A stretch of 64,000 nt of DNA from Pseudomonas eutrophicaquae (lineage in GTDB: Bacteria; Pseudomonadota; Gammaproteobacteria; Pseudomonadales; Pseudomonadaceae): the NCBI RefSeq assembly GCF_023544715.1, contig NZ_JAMJEZ010000006.1, forward strand, positions 79,942-143,941, written 5' to 3'. Position 1 is the first letter of the stretch. Each line of letters opens with the position of its first letter. Of this stretch, positions 1 to 7,925 are shown piece by piece. The notes under the pieces were generated by a model. That model made no database searches. It worked only from the letters and a program-made list of their open reading frames with translations, and had not been told where the DNA came from. Both the position numbers and the translations under genes were made by a program.

Positions 1-1321
1 GGGTGAACACGAAGTGCAGGTTGCCCTCCAGGGCATGGCCGAAGATGATCGCCTCGTCGTAGCGGTGCCTGTCGAACAGTTCGAGCAGGCGCTTGACCCC
101 CTCGGCGAGCTGCTCGACCGGGAAGGTGACGTCTTCGATGATCACCGTGGTGCCGGTGCGGCGCACCGCGCCGACCGCCGGGAAGGTGTCCTTGCGGATT
201 TTCCACAGCTGTTCGCAGACCGCCGGGTCTGTGCTGAAGTCGACCTGCTTTTCCACCGGGAAGTGGGCGATGGCGGCAATGATCTGCGCGATCTGTTCGT
301 GCAGCAGGCTCTGGCTGGCGGCGCGCGATTCGATCAGCAGGGCGCAGGCGCCATCCGACAGTTCGCGTACCCAGGCCGGCATGCCCGGCTTGCTTTCCAC
401 CGAGCGCAGGCTGCGGCGGTCGAGCAGTTCGACGGCGGAGACCGGCTGCTGGCGCAGCACCGGCACGGCGCGGCAGCAGTTTTCCACATCCGGGAAGACG
501 ATCAGCGCGCTGGCCTTGTGCGGGTAGTCGGGCACGGTGTGGTAGGTGACGGCGCTGATGAAGCCCAGGGTGCCCTCGGAGCCGACCATCAGGTGGTTGA
601 GGATGTCCAGCGGGTCGTCGTAGTCGACCAGGGCGTTGAGGGACAGGCCGGTGGTGTTCTTCAGGCGGTACTTGTGGCGGATCTTCGCCGCCAGTGCGCT
701 GTTGGCGCGGGTCTGGCGGCCCAGTTCGGCCAGCTGTTCGAGCAGTCCGGCGTGGCTGGCGCGGAAGGCGGCGACGCTGGCCGGGTCTTCGCTGTCCACC
801 AGGGTGCCGTCGGCGAGGATCAGGCGCAGGCCGGCGAGGGTCTGGTAGCTGTTCTGCGCGGTGCCGCAGCACATGCCGCTGGAGTTGTTGGCGACGATGC
901 CGCCGATCTTCGCTGCGTTGATCGACGCCGGGTCAGGGCCGATCTTGCGCTGGAAGGGGGCCAGCACGGCGTTGGCCTGCGCGCCGATCACCCCCGGCTG
1001 CAGGCGGATCTGCGCGCCTTCTGCGCGGATTTCCCGGCCATTCCAGTTGTCACCGAGGACGATCAGTACCGAGTCGCTGATCGCCTGGCCGGACAGGCTG
1101 GTGCCGGCGGCGCGGAAGGTCACCGCCACCTGCTCGGCATGCGCCAGGCGCAGCAGCTCGACCACCTCGCGTTCGGACTCGACGCGCAGCACCAGCTGGG
1201 GGATCAGCCGGTAGAAGCTGGCGTCGGTGCCGAAGGCCAGGGTGGACAGCGGATCGTCGAAGCGCCGCTCGCGGGGGATCAGGCGCTCGACGGCGTTGAG
1301 GAAGGCGGCGGGCAGGCTCAT
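1..1321 (-). CDS. dld: FAD-binding D-lactate dehydrogenase, N-terminal part (3' end outside window)
   Basis: The visible part starts with ATG at 1321 (MSLPAAFLNAVERL) and runs about 440 residues off the left edge, so the C-terminal half is not seen. It carries a PCMH-type FAD-binding fold: GTSLSGQ, GGIVANNSSGMCCG and GSEGTLGFIS are the usual FAD-contact segments. In pseudomonads the third gene of the lldP-lldD operon is a large flavin/iron-sulfur D-lactate dehydrogenase, and this fits in position and sequence. The predicted role is oxidation of D-lactate to pyruvate at the membrane, feeding the respiratory chain. The iron-sulfur half expected at the C terminus cannot be confirmed here. Confidence 0.85.
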   Translation of the reverse strand, partial: MSLPAAFLNAVERLIPRERRFDDPLSTLAFGTDASFYRLIPQLVLRVESEREVVELLRLAHAEQVAVTFRAAGTSLSGQAISDSVLIVLGDNWNGREIRAEGAQIRLQPGVIGAQANAVLAPFQRKIGPDPASINAAKIGGIVANNSSGMCCGTAQNSYQTLAGLRLILADGTLVDSEDPASVAAFRASHAGLLEQLAELGRQTRANSALAAKIRHKYRLKNTTGLSLNALVDYDDPLDILNHLMVGSEGTLGFISAVTYHTVPDYPHKASALIVFPDVENCCRAVPVLRQQPVSAVELLDRRSLRSVESKPGMPAWVRELSDGACALLIESRAASQSLLHEQIAQIIAAIAHFPVEKQVDFSTDPAVCEQLWKIRKDTFPAVGAVRRTGTTVIIEDVTFPVEQLAEGVKRLLELFDRHRYDEAIIFGHALEGNLHFVFT

Positions 1322-1388
1322 GGGCAACTCCGGCAGTCACGGTTCGGGTACGGGGCAATCGCGCTGTGTGCGGGCCGGCACCGAGCGC

Positions 1389-1414
1389 CCCCTCTCCCAG
1401 GTCTGGGAGAGGGG
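1389..1414. repeat. Perfect intergenic palindrome (REP-like hairpin)
   Basis: A 12-bp inverted repeat with a 2-base gap (CCCCTCTCCCAG / CTGGGAGAGGGG) lies between lldD and dld. No T-run follows on either strand, so it looks more like an RNA-stabilising or REP-type hairpin than an intrinsic terminator. It could lower dld expression relative to lldD. Confidence 0.6.
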
Positions 1415-1440
1415 AGAACAGCGGCGCGCGGCGCATGGCC

Positions 1441-2586
1441 TCAGGCGCCCAGTTCGCGGACCAGCGAGTCGCGGCTGATCTCGGCGATCGAGCGGGCGCC
1501 GGTGAGGGTCATGGCCACGCGCATTTCCTTGTCGATCAGCTCCAGCAGGTTGCGCACCCCGGCCTCGCCGTCGGCAGCCAGGGCATAGACGAAGGCGCGG
1601 CCGAGCATCACGCTGTCGGCGCCGAGGGCGAGCATGCGCACCACGTCGAGGCCGGTGCGGATGCCGGAATCGGCGAGGATCTTCAGTTCGCCCTTCACCG
1701 CGTCGGCAATGGCCGGCAGAGCGCGGGCGCTGGACAGCACGCCGTCGAGCTGGCGGCCGCCGTGGTTGGAGACGACGATGCCGTCGGCGCCGAACTTCAC
1801 CGCGTCGCGGGCGTCGTCCGGGTCGAGGATGCCCTTGATCACCATCGGGCCGTCCCAGAAGTCGCGGATCCACTCCAGGTCCTTCCAGGAGATCGACGGG
1901 TCGAAGTTGTTGGCCAGCCAGCCGATGTAGTCCTCGAGGCCGGTGGGGTTGCCGCGATAGGTGGAAATGTTGCCCAGGTCGTGGGGCTTGCCGAGCAGGC
2001 CGACGTCCAGCGCCCAGCGCGGGTGGGTGACCGCCTGCAGGTAGCGGCGCAGCGCCGCGTTGGGGCCGCTCATCCCCGAGTGGGCGTCGCGGTAGCGGGC
2101 GCCGGGCACCGGCATGTCGACGGTGAACACCAGGGTGGTGACGCCGGCGGCCTTGGCGCGCTCCAGGGCGTTCTTCATGAAGCCGCGGTCCTTGAGCACG
2201 TAGAGCTGGAACCACATCGGCCGGTCGATGGCCGGGGCGACTTCCTCGATCGGGCACACCGACACGGTGGACAGGGTGAAGGGGATGCCCTTGGCCGCCG
2301 CGGCACGCGCGGCCTGCACTTCGCCGCGCCGCGCATACATGCCGGTCAGGCCGACCGGCGCCAGGGCCACCGGCAGGGCCAGCTGCTCGCCGAACAGCTC
2401 GGTGCTGAGGCTCAGCTCGGACATGTCCTTGAGCACCCGCTGGCGCAGGGCGATGTCGGCCAGGTCGGCGACGTTGCGCCGCAGGGTGTGCTCGGCATAG
2501 GCGCCGCCATCGATGTAGTGGAACAGGAACGGCGGCAGGCGGCGCTGGGCGGCGGCGCGGTAGTCGGTGGAGGCGGAGATGATCAT
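1441..2586 (-). CDS. lldD: L-lactate dehydrogenase (FMN, quinone-linked)
   Basis: A 381-residue FMN-dependent alpha-hydroxy-acid dehydrogenase, full length for the family. The active-site block [10 protein letters not shown] places the catalytic histidine at H275 and the substrate-binding arginine at R278, as in E. coli LldD. Tyr24 in the FHYIDGGA segment is the usual substrate/flavin contact, and residues 250-335 form the typical phosphate-binding part of the TIM barrel. It oxidises L-lactate to pyruvate at the inner face of the membrane and passes electrons to quinone. It lies between the permease lldP and dld on the same strand, separated from lldP by 61 bases that hold a strong hairpin. 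Confidence 0.96.
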   Translation of the reverse strand: MIISASTDYRAAAQRRLPPFLFHYIDGGAYAEHTLRRNVADLADIALRQRVLKDMSELSLSTELFGEQLALPVALAPVGLTGMYARRGEVQAARAAAAKGIPFTLSTVSVCPIEEVAPAIDRPMWFQLYVLKDRGFMKNALERAKAAGVTTLVFTVDMPVPGARYRDAHSGMSGPNAALRRYLQAVTHPRWALDVGLLGKPHDLGNISTYRGNPTGLEDYIGWLANNFDPSISWKDLEWIRDFWDGPMVIKGILDPDDARDAVKFGADGIVVSNHGGRQLDGVLSSARALPAIADAVKGELKILADSGIRTGLDVVRMLALGADSVMLGRAFVYALAADGEAGVRNLLELIDKEMRVAMTLTGARSIAEISRDSLVRELGA

Positions 2587-2612
2587 CGGGCGGCTCCCGG
2601 TAGGTTCGTGGG

Positions 2613-2643
2613 GACCGCGCCCCGCTCGGGGCGGGGCGCGGTC
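2613..2643 (-). terminator. GC-rich hairpin between lldP and lldD
   Basis: A perfect 13-bp inverted repeat (GACCGCGCCCCGC and its complement, 5-base loop) starts just after the lldP stop codon. There is no T-tract, so full termination is unlikely. It may be an mRNA-stabilising or attenuating hairpin between the permease and dehydrogenase cistrons. Confidence 0.5.
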
Positions 2644-2647
2644 GGGC

Positions 2648-4348
2648 TTAGGCTTGGCCGGCCAGCAGCGGGTCGCTGACGCCGAGGACGTAGACCGCGA
2701 ACAGGGCGATCAGGCCGGTGAACAGCACGTAGTACAGGGTCGGCCAGACGGTCTTGCGCAGGGTGGTGCCCTCGCGACCGAGCAGGCCGACGGTGGCCGA
2801 GGCGGCCACCACGTTGTGGATCGCCACCATGTTGCCGGCGGCGGCGCCGATGGCCTGCACGGCGACGATCAGCGCGGTGGAGATGCCGAGGTTCTCGGCC
2901 ACGCCGAACTGGAACTGGCTGAGCATCATGTTGCTGACCGTGTTGGAGCCGGCGATGAAGGCGCCGAGGGCACCGATGCTCGGCGCCAGCAGCGGGTAGA
3001 TGCCGCCGACGCTGTCGGCCACCCACTGCGCCATGGCGATCGGCATGCTCGGCAGCTCGGCGGCGTTGACCCCGGAGTTGATCAGGATGCGTACCATCGG
3101 CACGGTGAACAGCAGGACGAAGCCGGCACCGAGCAGCACCTTGCTGGATTCACCGACTGCGGCAGTCAGTTCACGCAGCTTCATGCCGTGCAGGAAGAAG
3201 GTGGCGATGACCACGGCGACGAGGATGCCGCCCGGCAGGTACAGCGGCATGAAGTCGGCCTTGATGCCGGTCTCGCCGAGGATGTCGGGGAATACCAGCA
3301 CCACGGACTTCAGCGCTGCGCCGACTTCCGGGAACACCCGGCTGATCACCAGCAGGGCACCGACCAGTACATACGGCAGCCAGGCACGCAGGGTGCTCAT
3401 CGGCTTGGCGGTGAGCTGGTCGAGCTTCATTTCGACGCTGCCCAGCCACTCGCTCGGCCAGTCCTTGGCGTCGGCGAAGTCCCAAGTGGTCTTGGGTACC
3501 AGGAAACCGAGGCGCGCGGCGCTGGTGACGATGGCCAAGCCGACCAGGCCGCCGAGCAGCGAGGGGAATTCCGGGCCGAGGAACACGCCGGTGGCGGCGT
3601 AGGGCAGGGTGAAGGTCAGGCCGGCGAACAGGGCGAACGGCAGCACCTCGAAGCCGGCCTTCCAGCTTTTCTCCTTGCCGAAGAAGCGGGTCAGCATCAG
3701 CACCATGATCAGCGGCATCAGGGTGCCGACGATGGCGTGGATGATCGCCACGTTGCCGGTGATCAGCTGCAGGAAGACTTCCCAGCTGGAGCCGTTCTCC
3801 GCCAGGCGCGCGCCGATCGAGGCGGTGTCCAGGCCGCTGTTGAGGCCGATGATGATCGGTGTGCCGACCGCGCCGAAAGATACCGGGGTGCTCTGCACCA
3901 GCATGCCCATCAGCACCGCAGCCAGCGCCGGGAAGCCGATGGCGACCAGCAGCGGTGCGGCGATGGCCGCCGGGGTGCCGAAGCCGGAGGCGCCTTCGAT
4001 GAAGCAGCCGAACAGCCAGGCGATGATGATCGCCTGGATGCGCCGGTCGGGGCTGATGGTGGTGAAGCCGCGGCGGATCGCGGCGATGCCGCCGGAGTGC
4101 TTGAGGGTGTTGAGCAGCAGGATGGCGCCGAAGATGATCCACAGCACGCCGATGGTGATTATAAGCCCCTGCAGGGTGGAGGCGAGTACCCGGTTGAAGC
4201 TCATGTCCCAGGCGTACAGGCCGATGCCGGCGGTGAGCAGGTAGACCAGCGGCATGGCGCGCTTGGCGGGCCAGCGCAGGCCGACGAGCAGGATGGCGGC
4301 GAGCAGGATCGGGGAAAACGCGAGTAGCGCGAGAAGGCCAGGTTGCAT
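2648..4348 (-). CDS. lldP: L-lactate permease
   Basis: A 566-residue, very hydrophobic protein with about 12-14 membrane segments and the LctP-family signatures near residues 118-140 ([16 protein letters not shown]) and in the C-terminal half ([17 protein letters not shown]). It imports lactate, and probably glycolate, with protons across the inner membrane. The start at 4348 has an SD-like GAGG (complement of 4357-4360). It is the first large gene of the lldP-lldD-dld operon, read away from lldR. A 19-codon ORF ends 15 bases upstream of its start. Confidence 0.96.
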   Translation of the reverse strand: MQPGLLALLAFSPILLAAILLVGLRWPAKRAMPLVYLLTAGIGLYAWDMSFNRVLASTLQGLIITIGVLWIIFGAILLLNTLKHSGGIAAIRRGFTTISPDRRIQAIIIAWLFGCFIEGASGFGTPAAIAAPLLVAIGFPALAAVLMGMLVQSTPVSFGAVGTPIIIGLNSGLDTASIGARLAENGSSWEVFLQLITGNVAIIHAIVGTLMPLIMVLMLTRFFGKEKSWKAGFEVLPFALFAGLTFTLPYAATGVFLGPEFPSLLGGLVGLAIVTSAARLGFLVPKTTWDFADAKDWPSEWLGSVEMKLDQLTAKPMSTLRAWLPYVLVGALLVISRVFPEVGAALKSVVLVFPDILGETGIKADFMPLYLPGGILVAVVIATFFLHGMKLRELTAAVGESSKVLLGAGFVLLFTVPMVRILINSGVNAAELPSMPIAMAQWVADSVGGIYPLLAPSIGALGAFIAGSNTVSNMMLSQFQFGVAENLGISTALIVAVQAIGAAAGNMVAIHNVVAASATVGLLGREGTTLRKTVWPTLYYVLFTGLIALFAVYVLGVSDPLLAGQA

Positions 4349-4363
4349 GGCGATGACCTCGAG

Positions 4364-4423
4364 TCAGGAGTGCGCTACGCGCAGGCGGTGGGTGATGGTG
4401 TCGCGGGCGAGCAGGACAGGCAT
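4364..4423 (-). CDS. Putative 19-residue leader peptide upstream of lldP
   Basis: An ATG at 4423 opens a 19-codon frame ([19 protein letters not shown]) ending in TGA at 4364-4366. It has a well-placed GAGG (complement of 4431-4434), as good as that of lldP itself. It lies downstream of the predicted lldP promoter, so it should be in the mRNA leader. Whether it is translated is unknown; it could couple ribosomes to lldP or be a small functional peptide. I recognise no family. Confidence 0.4.
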   Translation of the reverse strand: MPVLLARDTITHRLRVAHS

Positions 4424-4451
4424 GGTGAAACCTCGTCGGCCGGTTCTTGGA

Positions 4452-4479
4452 ATTGTAGGCGCGAAATTGGTAATACCAA
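4452..4479 (-). promoter_or_regulatory. Predicted lldP promoter
   Basis: On the minus strand TTGGTA (complement of 4474-4479) and TACAAT (complement of 4452-4457) are 16 bases apart, a plausible sigma-70 promoter. The -35 box lies inside the LldR palindrome, so a bound repressor would block polymerase. Expected transcription start is near 4445. Confidence 0.6.
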
Positions 4480-4482
4480 TTT
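4464..4482. promoter_or_regulatory. LldR operator palindrome
   Basis: AAATTGGTA-A-TACCAATTT is a perfect 19-base palindrome in the 303-base lldP/lldR divergent gap. ATTGGT-N3-ACCAAT is the known core recognised by FadR-subfamily GntR regulators such as PdhR and LldR. The neighbouring lldR gene encodes such a regulator. I saw no second full-length copy in the gap; the remainder of the gap (4483-4651) holds the lldR leader with no other clear site. Confidence 0.8.
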
Positions 4483-4651
4483 ACAGGGTGCAGGAATCAG
4501 GGTAAAAGTCGACCTGCGGGCTGTCAAATGGACGTGCTACGACTTTGGTCGCATGCTGGCGCTCTGTAAGCCCTGCGCCGGGGGCGCTAGGCTTACCGGC
4601 TGTTCGCGCCGGCAGTCCGGTTGGCGGTCAAACCACTGGAGAGACAAGGCA

Positions 4652-5431
4652 ATGGGATACGGTCCGGTGCGGCAGCGCCGTCTGTCGGATGACATCGTCG
4701 AGCGCCTCGAGGCGCTGATTCTCGAGGGCTCGCTGAAGGCCGGCGAGCGCCTGCCGGCCGAGCGTGCGCTGGCCGAGCAGTTCAGCGTGTCGCGGCCGTC
4801 GCTGCGCGAGGCGATCCAGAAGCTGGTGGCCCGCGGCCTGCTGGTCAGCCGCCAGGGTGGCGGCACCTACGTGGCCGACAGCCTCGGCACCACCTTCAGC
4901 GATCCGCTGCTCGAGCTGCTCGGGCGCAGCAGCGAGGCGCAGCGCGACCTGCTGGAGTTCCGCCATACCCTGGAGGGGGCCTGCGCCTACTATGCGGCGC
5001 AGCGTGCCACGCCGGTCGATCACCAGCGCCTGCGCGAGGCGTTCGAGAACCTGCAGCGCTGCTATGCCGCGCTGGTGCCCGGCGGCGGTGCCGAGGAGGG
5101 GCTGGCCGATGCGCGCTTCCATCTGGCGATCGCCGAGGCCAGCCACAACGCGGTGCTGCTGCACACCATCAAGGGGCTGTTCGACCTGCTCAAGCGCAAC
5201 GTGGTGACCAACATCGGCGGCATGTACGCGCAGCGCGGCGAGACCCGCGATATGCTGATGCGCCAGCACCAGGAGCTGTTCGAGGCGATCGTCGCCGGGC
5301 ACGCCGAGGAGGCGCGGGCGATCTCCAGCCGGCACATCCACTACGTGCAGGAGGTGCTCGCCGAGGTGCAGCAGGAGGCCCATCGCGAGGCGCGGGCACG
5401 GCGGCGGCAGGGGCTGCCGCGGGAGGAGTAG
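4652..5431 (+). CDS. lldR: GntR/FadR-family lactate-responsive regulator
   Basis: A 259-residue regulator. The ATG at 4652, behind GAGACAAGG, gives MGYGPVRQRRLSDDIVERLE, the normal beginning of FadR-type proteins; longer upstream frames lack family similarity. Residues about 10-75 are the winged helix-turn-helix (LPAERALAEQFSVSRPSLRE, then GLLVSRQGGGTYV). Residues about 95-240 form the helical FCD effector domain with the metal/ligand histidine pattern (DARFHLAIAEASHN, and later RQHQELFEAI and SSRHIHYV). It is divergent from lldP-lldD-dld, has a matching operator between, and probably represses the operon until lactate is present. Confidence 0.92.
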   Translation: MGYGPVRQRRLSDDIVERLEALILEGSLKAGERLPAERALAEQFSVSRPSLREAIQKLVARGLLVSRQGGGTYVADSLGTTFSDPLLELLGRSSEAQRDLLEFRHTLEGACAYYAAQRATPVDHQRLREAFENLQRCYAALVPGGGAEEGLADARFHLAIAEASHNAVLLHTIKGLFDLLKRNVVTNIGGMYAQRGETRDMLMRQHQELFEAIVAGHAEEARAISSRHIHYVQEVLAEVQQEAHREARARRRQGLPREE

Positions 5432-5472
5432 GGGGAGGCGGGGATGCGCCGGCGACAGCCGCCGGCGCGGGC

Positions 5473-5955
5473 TCAGTCGTCCTTGCCCTTGCTGCGCACC
5501 GCACGCTGGATCTCGCGGTTGGAGTCGCGTTCCTTCTCGACGGCGCGCTTGTCGAATTCCTTCTTGCCCTTGGCCAGGGCGATCTCGCACTTGACCAGGT
5601 GCTTCTTCCAGTACAGCGCCAGGGCCACGCAGGCGAAGCCCTTCTGCTGCACGGCGCCGAACAGCTTGCCCAGCTCGTTCTTGTGCAGCAGCAGCTTGCG
5701 GGTGCGGGTCGGGTCGGCGATGACGTGGGTGCTGGCGGCATTCAGCGGGGTGATGTGACTGCCGAGCAGCCAGGCCTCGCCATCTTTGAGCAGCACGTAA
5801 CTGTCAGTCAGCTGGCCTTTGCCGGCGCGCAGACTCTTGATTTCCCAGCCGGCCAGCGCGATGCCCGCCTCAAAACGCTGCTCGATGTAGTAATCGTGCA
5901 GCGCCTTCTTGTTGAGGGCGATGGTGCCGGAGGGTTGTTTCTTCTGTTTAGCCAT
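5473..5955 (-). CDS. smpB: SsrA-binding protein
   Basis: A 160-residue protein, normal length for SmpB. It begins [22 protein letters not shown] and contains the conserved [11 protein letters not shown] and [15 protein letters not shown] segments of the oligonucleotide-binding barrel. The basic, disordered tail ([16 protein letters not shown]) enters the ribosome mRNA channel. It delivers tmRNA to stalled ribosomes for trans-translation. It is divergent from ratA. A -10 hexamer lies only eight bases before its start, so its mRNA may have almost no leader. Confidence 0.97.
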   Translation of the reverse strand: MAKQKKQPSGTIALNKKALHDYYIEQRFEAGIALAGWEIKSLRAGKGQLTDSYVLLKDGEAWLLGSHITPLNAASTHVIADPTRTRKLLLHKNELGKLFGAVQQKGFACVALALYWKKHLVKCEIALAKGKKEFDKRAVEKERDSNREIQRAVRSKGKDD

Positions 5956-5963
5956 AGCGGCGC

Positions 5964-5969
5964 ATTATA
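5964..5969 (-). promoter_or_regulatory. -10 box of smpB, possibly leaderless transcript
   Basis: TATAAT (complement of 5964-5969) is a consensus -10 hexamer ending eight bases before the smpB ATG. The -35 match is weak. Transcription would start within one or two bases of the start codon, and no SD sequence is seen. Confidence 0.5.
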
Positions 5970-6065
5970 GGCGCTTGCTGCGCCATGTACAGACGGCACG
6001 TGCTTGAGCCGCGCAGATGAATTTCGGACAATGCCTGCTCCTTTTCTGCCGGGCCATTTTGTGAC

Positions 6066-6500
6066 ATGAGCACCCGTATTCAACGCTCGGCCTTGCTGCC
6101 TTATCCGGCGCAGGCGCTCTTTGACCTGGTCAATGATGTGGCCAGCTATCCACAGTTCCTGCCGTGGTGTCAGGGCAGCGAGGTGCTGGAGTCCAGTGAG
6201 CGGCAGATGCGCGCCACGCTCAAGGTCGGGCGTGCGGGTATCAGTCAGCAGTTCACGACCTGCAACGTGCTGGTGCCTAGCGAGTCAATCACCATGCGCC
6301 TTGAGCAGGGGCCGTTTCGCTCCCTGCATGGAGTCTGGACGTTTCAGGCGCTGAGTGAGCAGGCCTGCAAGATCACTCTGGATCTGTCTTTCGAGTATTC
6401 CGGGGCGCTGGTCAAGGCGACCCTCGGCCCGTTGTTCAACCAGGCTGCGACGACCATGGTCGAGGCCTTCTGCCAGAGAGCCCGGCAACTGTATGGATAA
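6066..6500 (+). CDS. ratA: RatA/Coq10-like START-domain protein
   Basis: A 144-residue protein covering one START/polyketide-cyclase fold. It starts MSTRIQRSALLPYPAQALFDLV and contains YPQFLPWCQGSEVL, the standard opening of the Coq10/RatA family. E. coli RatA has been described as a 50S-binding inhibitor of subunit joining, while mitochondrial Coq10 binds ubiquinone, so the cellular role is uncertain. It sits next to smpB and overlaps rnfH by eight bases (ATG at 6493 inside its last codons), which implies translational coupling. Confidence 0.88.
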   Translation: MSTRIQRSALLPYPAQALFDLVNDVASYPQFLPWCQGSEVLESSERQMRATLKVGRAGISQQFTTCNVLVPSESITMRLEQGPFRSLHGVWTFQALSEQACKITLDLSFEYSGALVKATLGPLFNQAATTMVEAFCQRARQLYG

Positions 6501-6825
6501 GCCCGATACCATCGCTGTGGAAGTGGTCTATGCGCTGCCCGAGCGACAGAAGCTGCTGCGCCTGGCCGTGCCGCGTGGCACTACGGTGCGTGAGGCGGTC
6601 GAGCGCTCGGGCATTGCCGCGCTCTTCCCGGAGCTGGACCTGCAGGCCGCGCCACTGGGAATCTTCGGCAAGGCGGTCGCCAAGCCCGAAGAGCGCGTGC
6701 TGGAAGAGGGGGAGCGGGTAGAAATCTACCGGCCGCTGATTGCCGATCCTAAAGAGGCACGCAAGCAGCGGGCGGCCAAGGTAGCGCGTGATAAAGGCGC
6801 AGAGGCCGCGACGCCAGAGGCCTGA
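6493..6825 (+). CDS. rnfH: RnfH-family ubiquitin-fold protein
   Basis: A 110-residue protein. The ATG at 6493 (MDKPDTIAVEVVYALPERQ) is preferred over a longer frame that reads through ratA. Family marks are VVYALPERQ at the N terminus, LGIFGK in the middle and EIYRPLIADPKEARKQRA at the C terminus, followed by a charged tail. RnfH proteins have a beta-grasp fold and are usually encoded next to ratA; their biochemical role is not settled. Overlap with ratA by eight bases indicates one operon. Confidence 0.9.
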   Translation: MDKPDTIAVEVVYALPERQKLLRLAVPRGTTVREAVERSGIAALFPELDLQAAPLGIFGKAVAKPEERVLEEGERVEIYRPLIADPKEARKQRAAKVARDKGAEAATPEA

Positions 6826-6855
6826 TCGGGGCAGCGCATGAGCGCCGCCTTCGGC

Positions 6856-7392
6856 TCAGTCGAGCTTTTCCGGGCTGGGTACGGGGGCGCGCTGCACTTC
6901 ATCGACCTCGCGCTGGATCTCTTCCAGCAGTGAGCCTGGCTGCACCACGTTGCTCGGCCGCTCTGGCTCGCCGGCTGGGGAAGCCGGTGCGCTCTGCTGT
7001 GGCACAGTGCGCTCTGCTGTGGCAGGCGTGGCGTCCGGTGCTTCGAGTGGGCGGCTCATGCCGGGCAGGAAGTCACCCGAAAGGCCGGTCAGCAAGCCCT
7101 GCTCATCGAAGATCAGCGCAATACGCTCCTGCTGGCGGGCGCCGCCACCGGCCTGCAGGCTGTACAGATAGTCCCAGCGATTGGCATGGAAGGTATCGGT
7201 GATCAGCGGGTTGCCCATGACAAAGCGTACCTGGTTGCGAGTCATTCCCGGGCGCAACTGGTCTATCATGTCCTGCGTAATCACGTTGCCCTGCTGGATG
7301 TCGATCTTGTAGACCCCCGGAAGCGAGCAGCCGGCGAGCGCGGCAGTTCCCAGGAAGGTGAGGCCGGTCAGCAGGAGCTTGGCTTTTTGCAT
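6856..7392 (-). CDS. bamE: Outer membrane assembly lipoprotein BamE (OmlA/SmpA)
   Basis: A 178-residue lipoprotein beginning [10 protein letters not shown] at 7392. A signal peptide ends in a lipobox LAGC, with lipidated Cys22. The SmpA/OmlA domain follows at residues about 27-105, including [26 protein letters not shown] and WDYLYSLQ. A proline/alanine-rich tail of about 60 residues is longer than in E. coli BamE. BamE is part of the BAM complex that inserts beta-barrel proteins in the outer membrane. It is divergent from fur with only 90 bases between. Confidence 0.94.
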   Translation of the reverse strand: MQKAKLLLTGLTFLGTAALAGCSLPGVYKIDIQQGNVITQDMIDQLRPGMTRNQVRFVMGNPLITDTFHANRWDYLYSLQAGGGARQQERIALIFDEQGLLTGLSGDFLPGMSRPLEAPDATPATAERTVPQQSAPASPAGEPERPSNVVQPGSLLEEIQREVDEVQRAPVPSPEKLD

Positions 7393-7428
7393 CGGTGGGT
7401 CTCTATCTGGCGAAGCAACAGAATCGGG

Positions 7429-7457
7429 ATCATACCCGCATTGAGGAAGGCTGCGAA
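7429..7457 (-). promoter_or_regulatory. Possible bamE promoter in the bamE/fur gap
   Basis: On the minus strand TTCGCA (complement of 7452-7457) and TATGAT (complement of 7429-7434) are 17 bases apart. The -10 is good and the -35 weak. The gap with fur is only 90 bases, so any fur promoter must overlap this one. Confidence 0.35.
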
Positions 7458-7482
7458 GCATCCCCACCACGAGAAAGCAGAC

Positions 7483-7887
7483 ATGGCTGAAAACAACGAA
7501 CTGCGCAAGGCCGGCCTCAAGGTCACCCTGCCCCGCGTGAAGATTTTGCAGATCCTTGATACCTCCGCCCAGCGTCACCTGAGTGCCGAAGATGTGTACA
7601 AGGCCCTGATGGAAGCGGGGGAGGATGTCGGACTGGCAACCGTCTACCGCGTGCTGACCCAGTTTGAGGCCGCAGGCCTGGTCGAGCGGCACAACTTTGA
7701 TGGCGGCCATGCCGTGTTCGAGCTCTCCGATGGCGAGCATCACGATCACATGATCGACGTCGATAGCGGGGAGGTGATCGAGTTCATCGATCCGGAGATC
7801 GAGCGCCTGCAAAAGACCATTGCTGCCCAGCATGGTTTCGAGCTGGTCGATCACAAGATGGTGCTGCACGTCCGCCGCCGGCGTTGA
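7483..7887 (+). CDS. fur: Ferric uptake regulator
   Basis: A 134-residue Fur protein starting [20 protein letters not shown]. The winged helix spans about 1-83 ([16 protein letters not shown] as recognition region) and the dimerisation/metal domain follows ([16 protein letters not shown]). Metal-ligand histidines and acidic residues are present. No cysteine occurs anywhere, so the structural CxxC zinc site of E. coli Fur is absent, as is usual in pseudomonads. With Fe2+ it represses iron-uptake genes. It is convergent with recN, and a strong hairpin separates the two. Confidence 0.97.
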   Translation: MAENNELRKAGLKVTLPRVKILQILDTSAQRHLSAEDVYKALMEAGEDVGLATVYRVLTQFEAAGLVERHNFDGGHAVFELSDGEHHDHMIDVDSGEVIEFIDPEIERLQKTIAAQHGFELVDHKMVLHVRRRR

Positions 7888-7899
7888 GGGGCGGCGGAC

Positions 7900-7922
7900 G
7901 CCGGGGCAGGGTCTGCCCCGGC
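7900..7922. terminator. Bidirectional hairpin between fur and recN
   Basis: GCCGGGGCAG-GGT-CTGCCCCGGC is a perfect 10-bp stem with a 3-base loop between two convergent genes. No T-tract is present on either side. It probably ends or protects both transcripts. Confidence 0.55.
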
Positions 7923-7925
7923 GGG

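Noticed and set aside
14-1588. Long plus-strand ORF of 524 residues
   Set aside because: It is antisense to dld and the end of lldD, has low-complexity composition and no SD; the minus-strand frame shows clear FAD-enzyme motifs.
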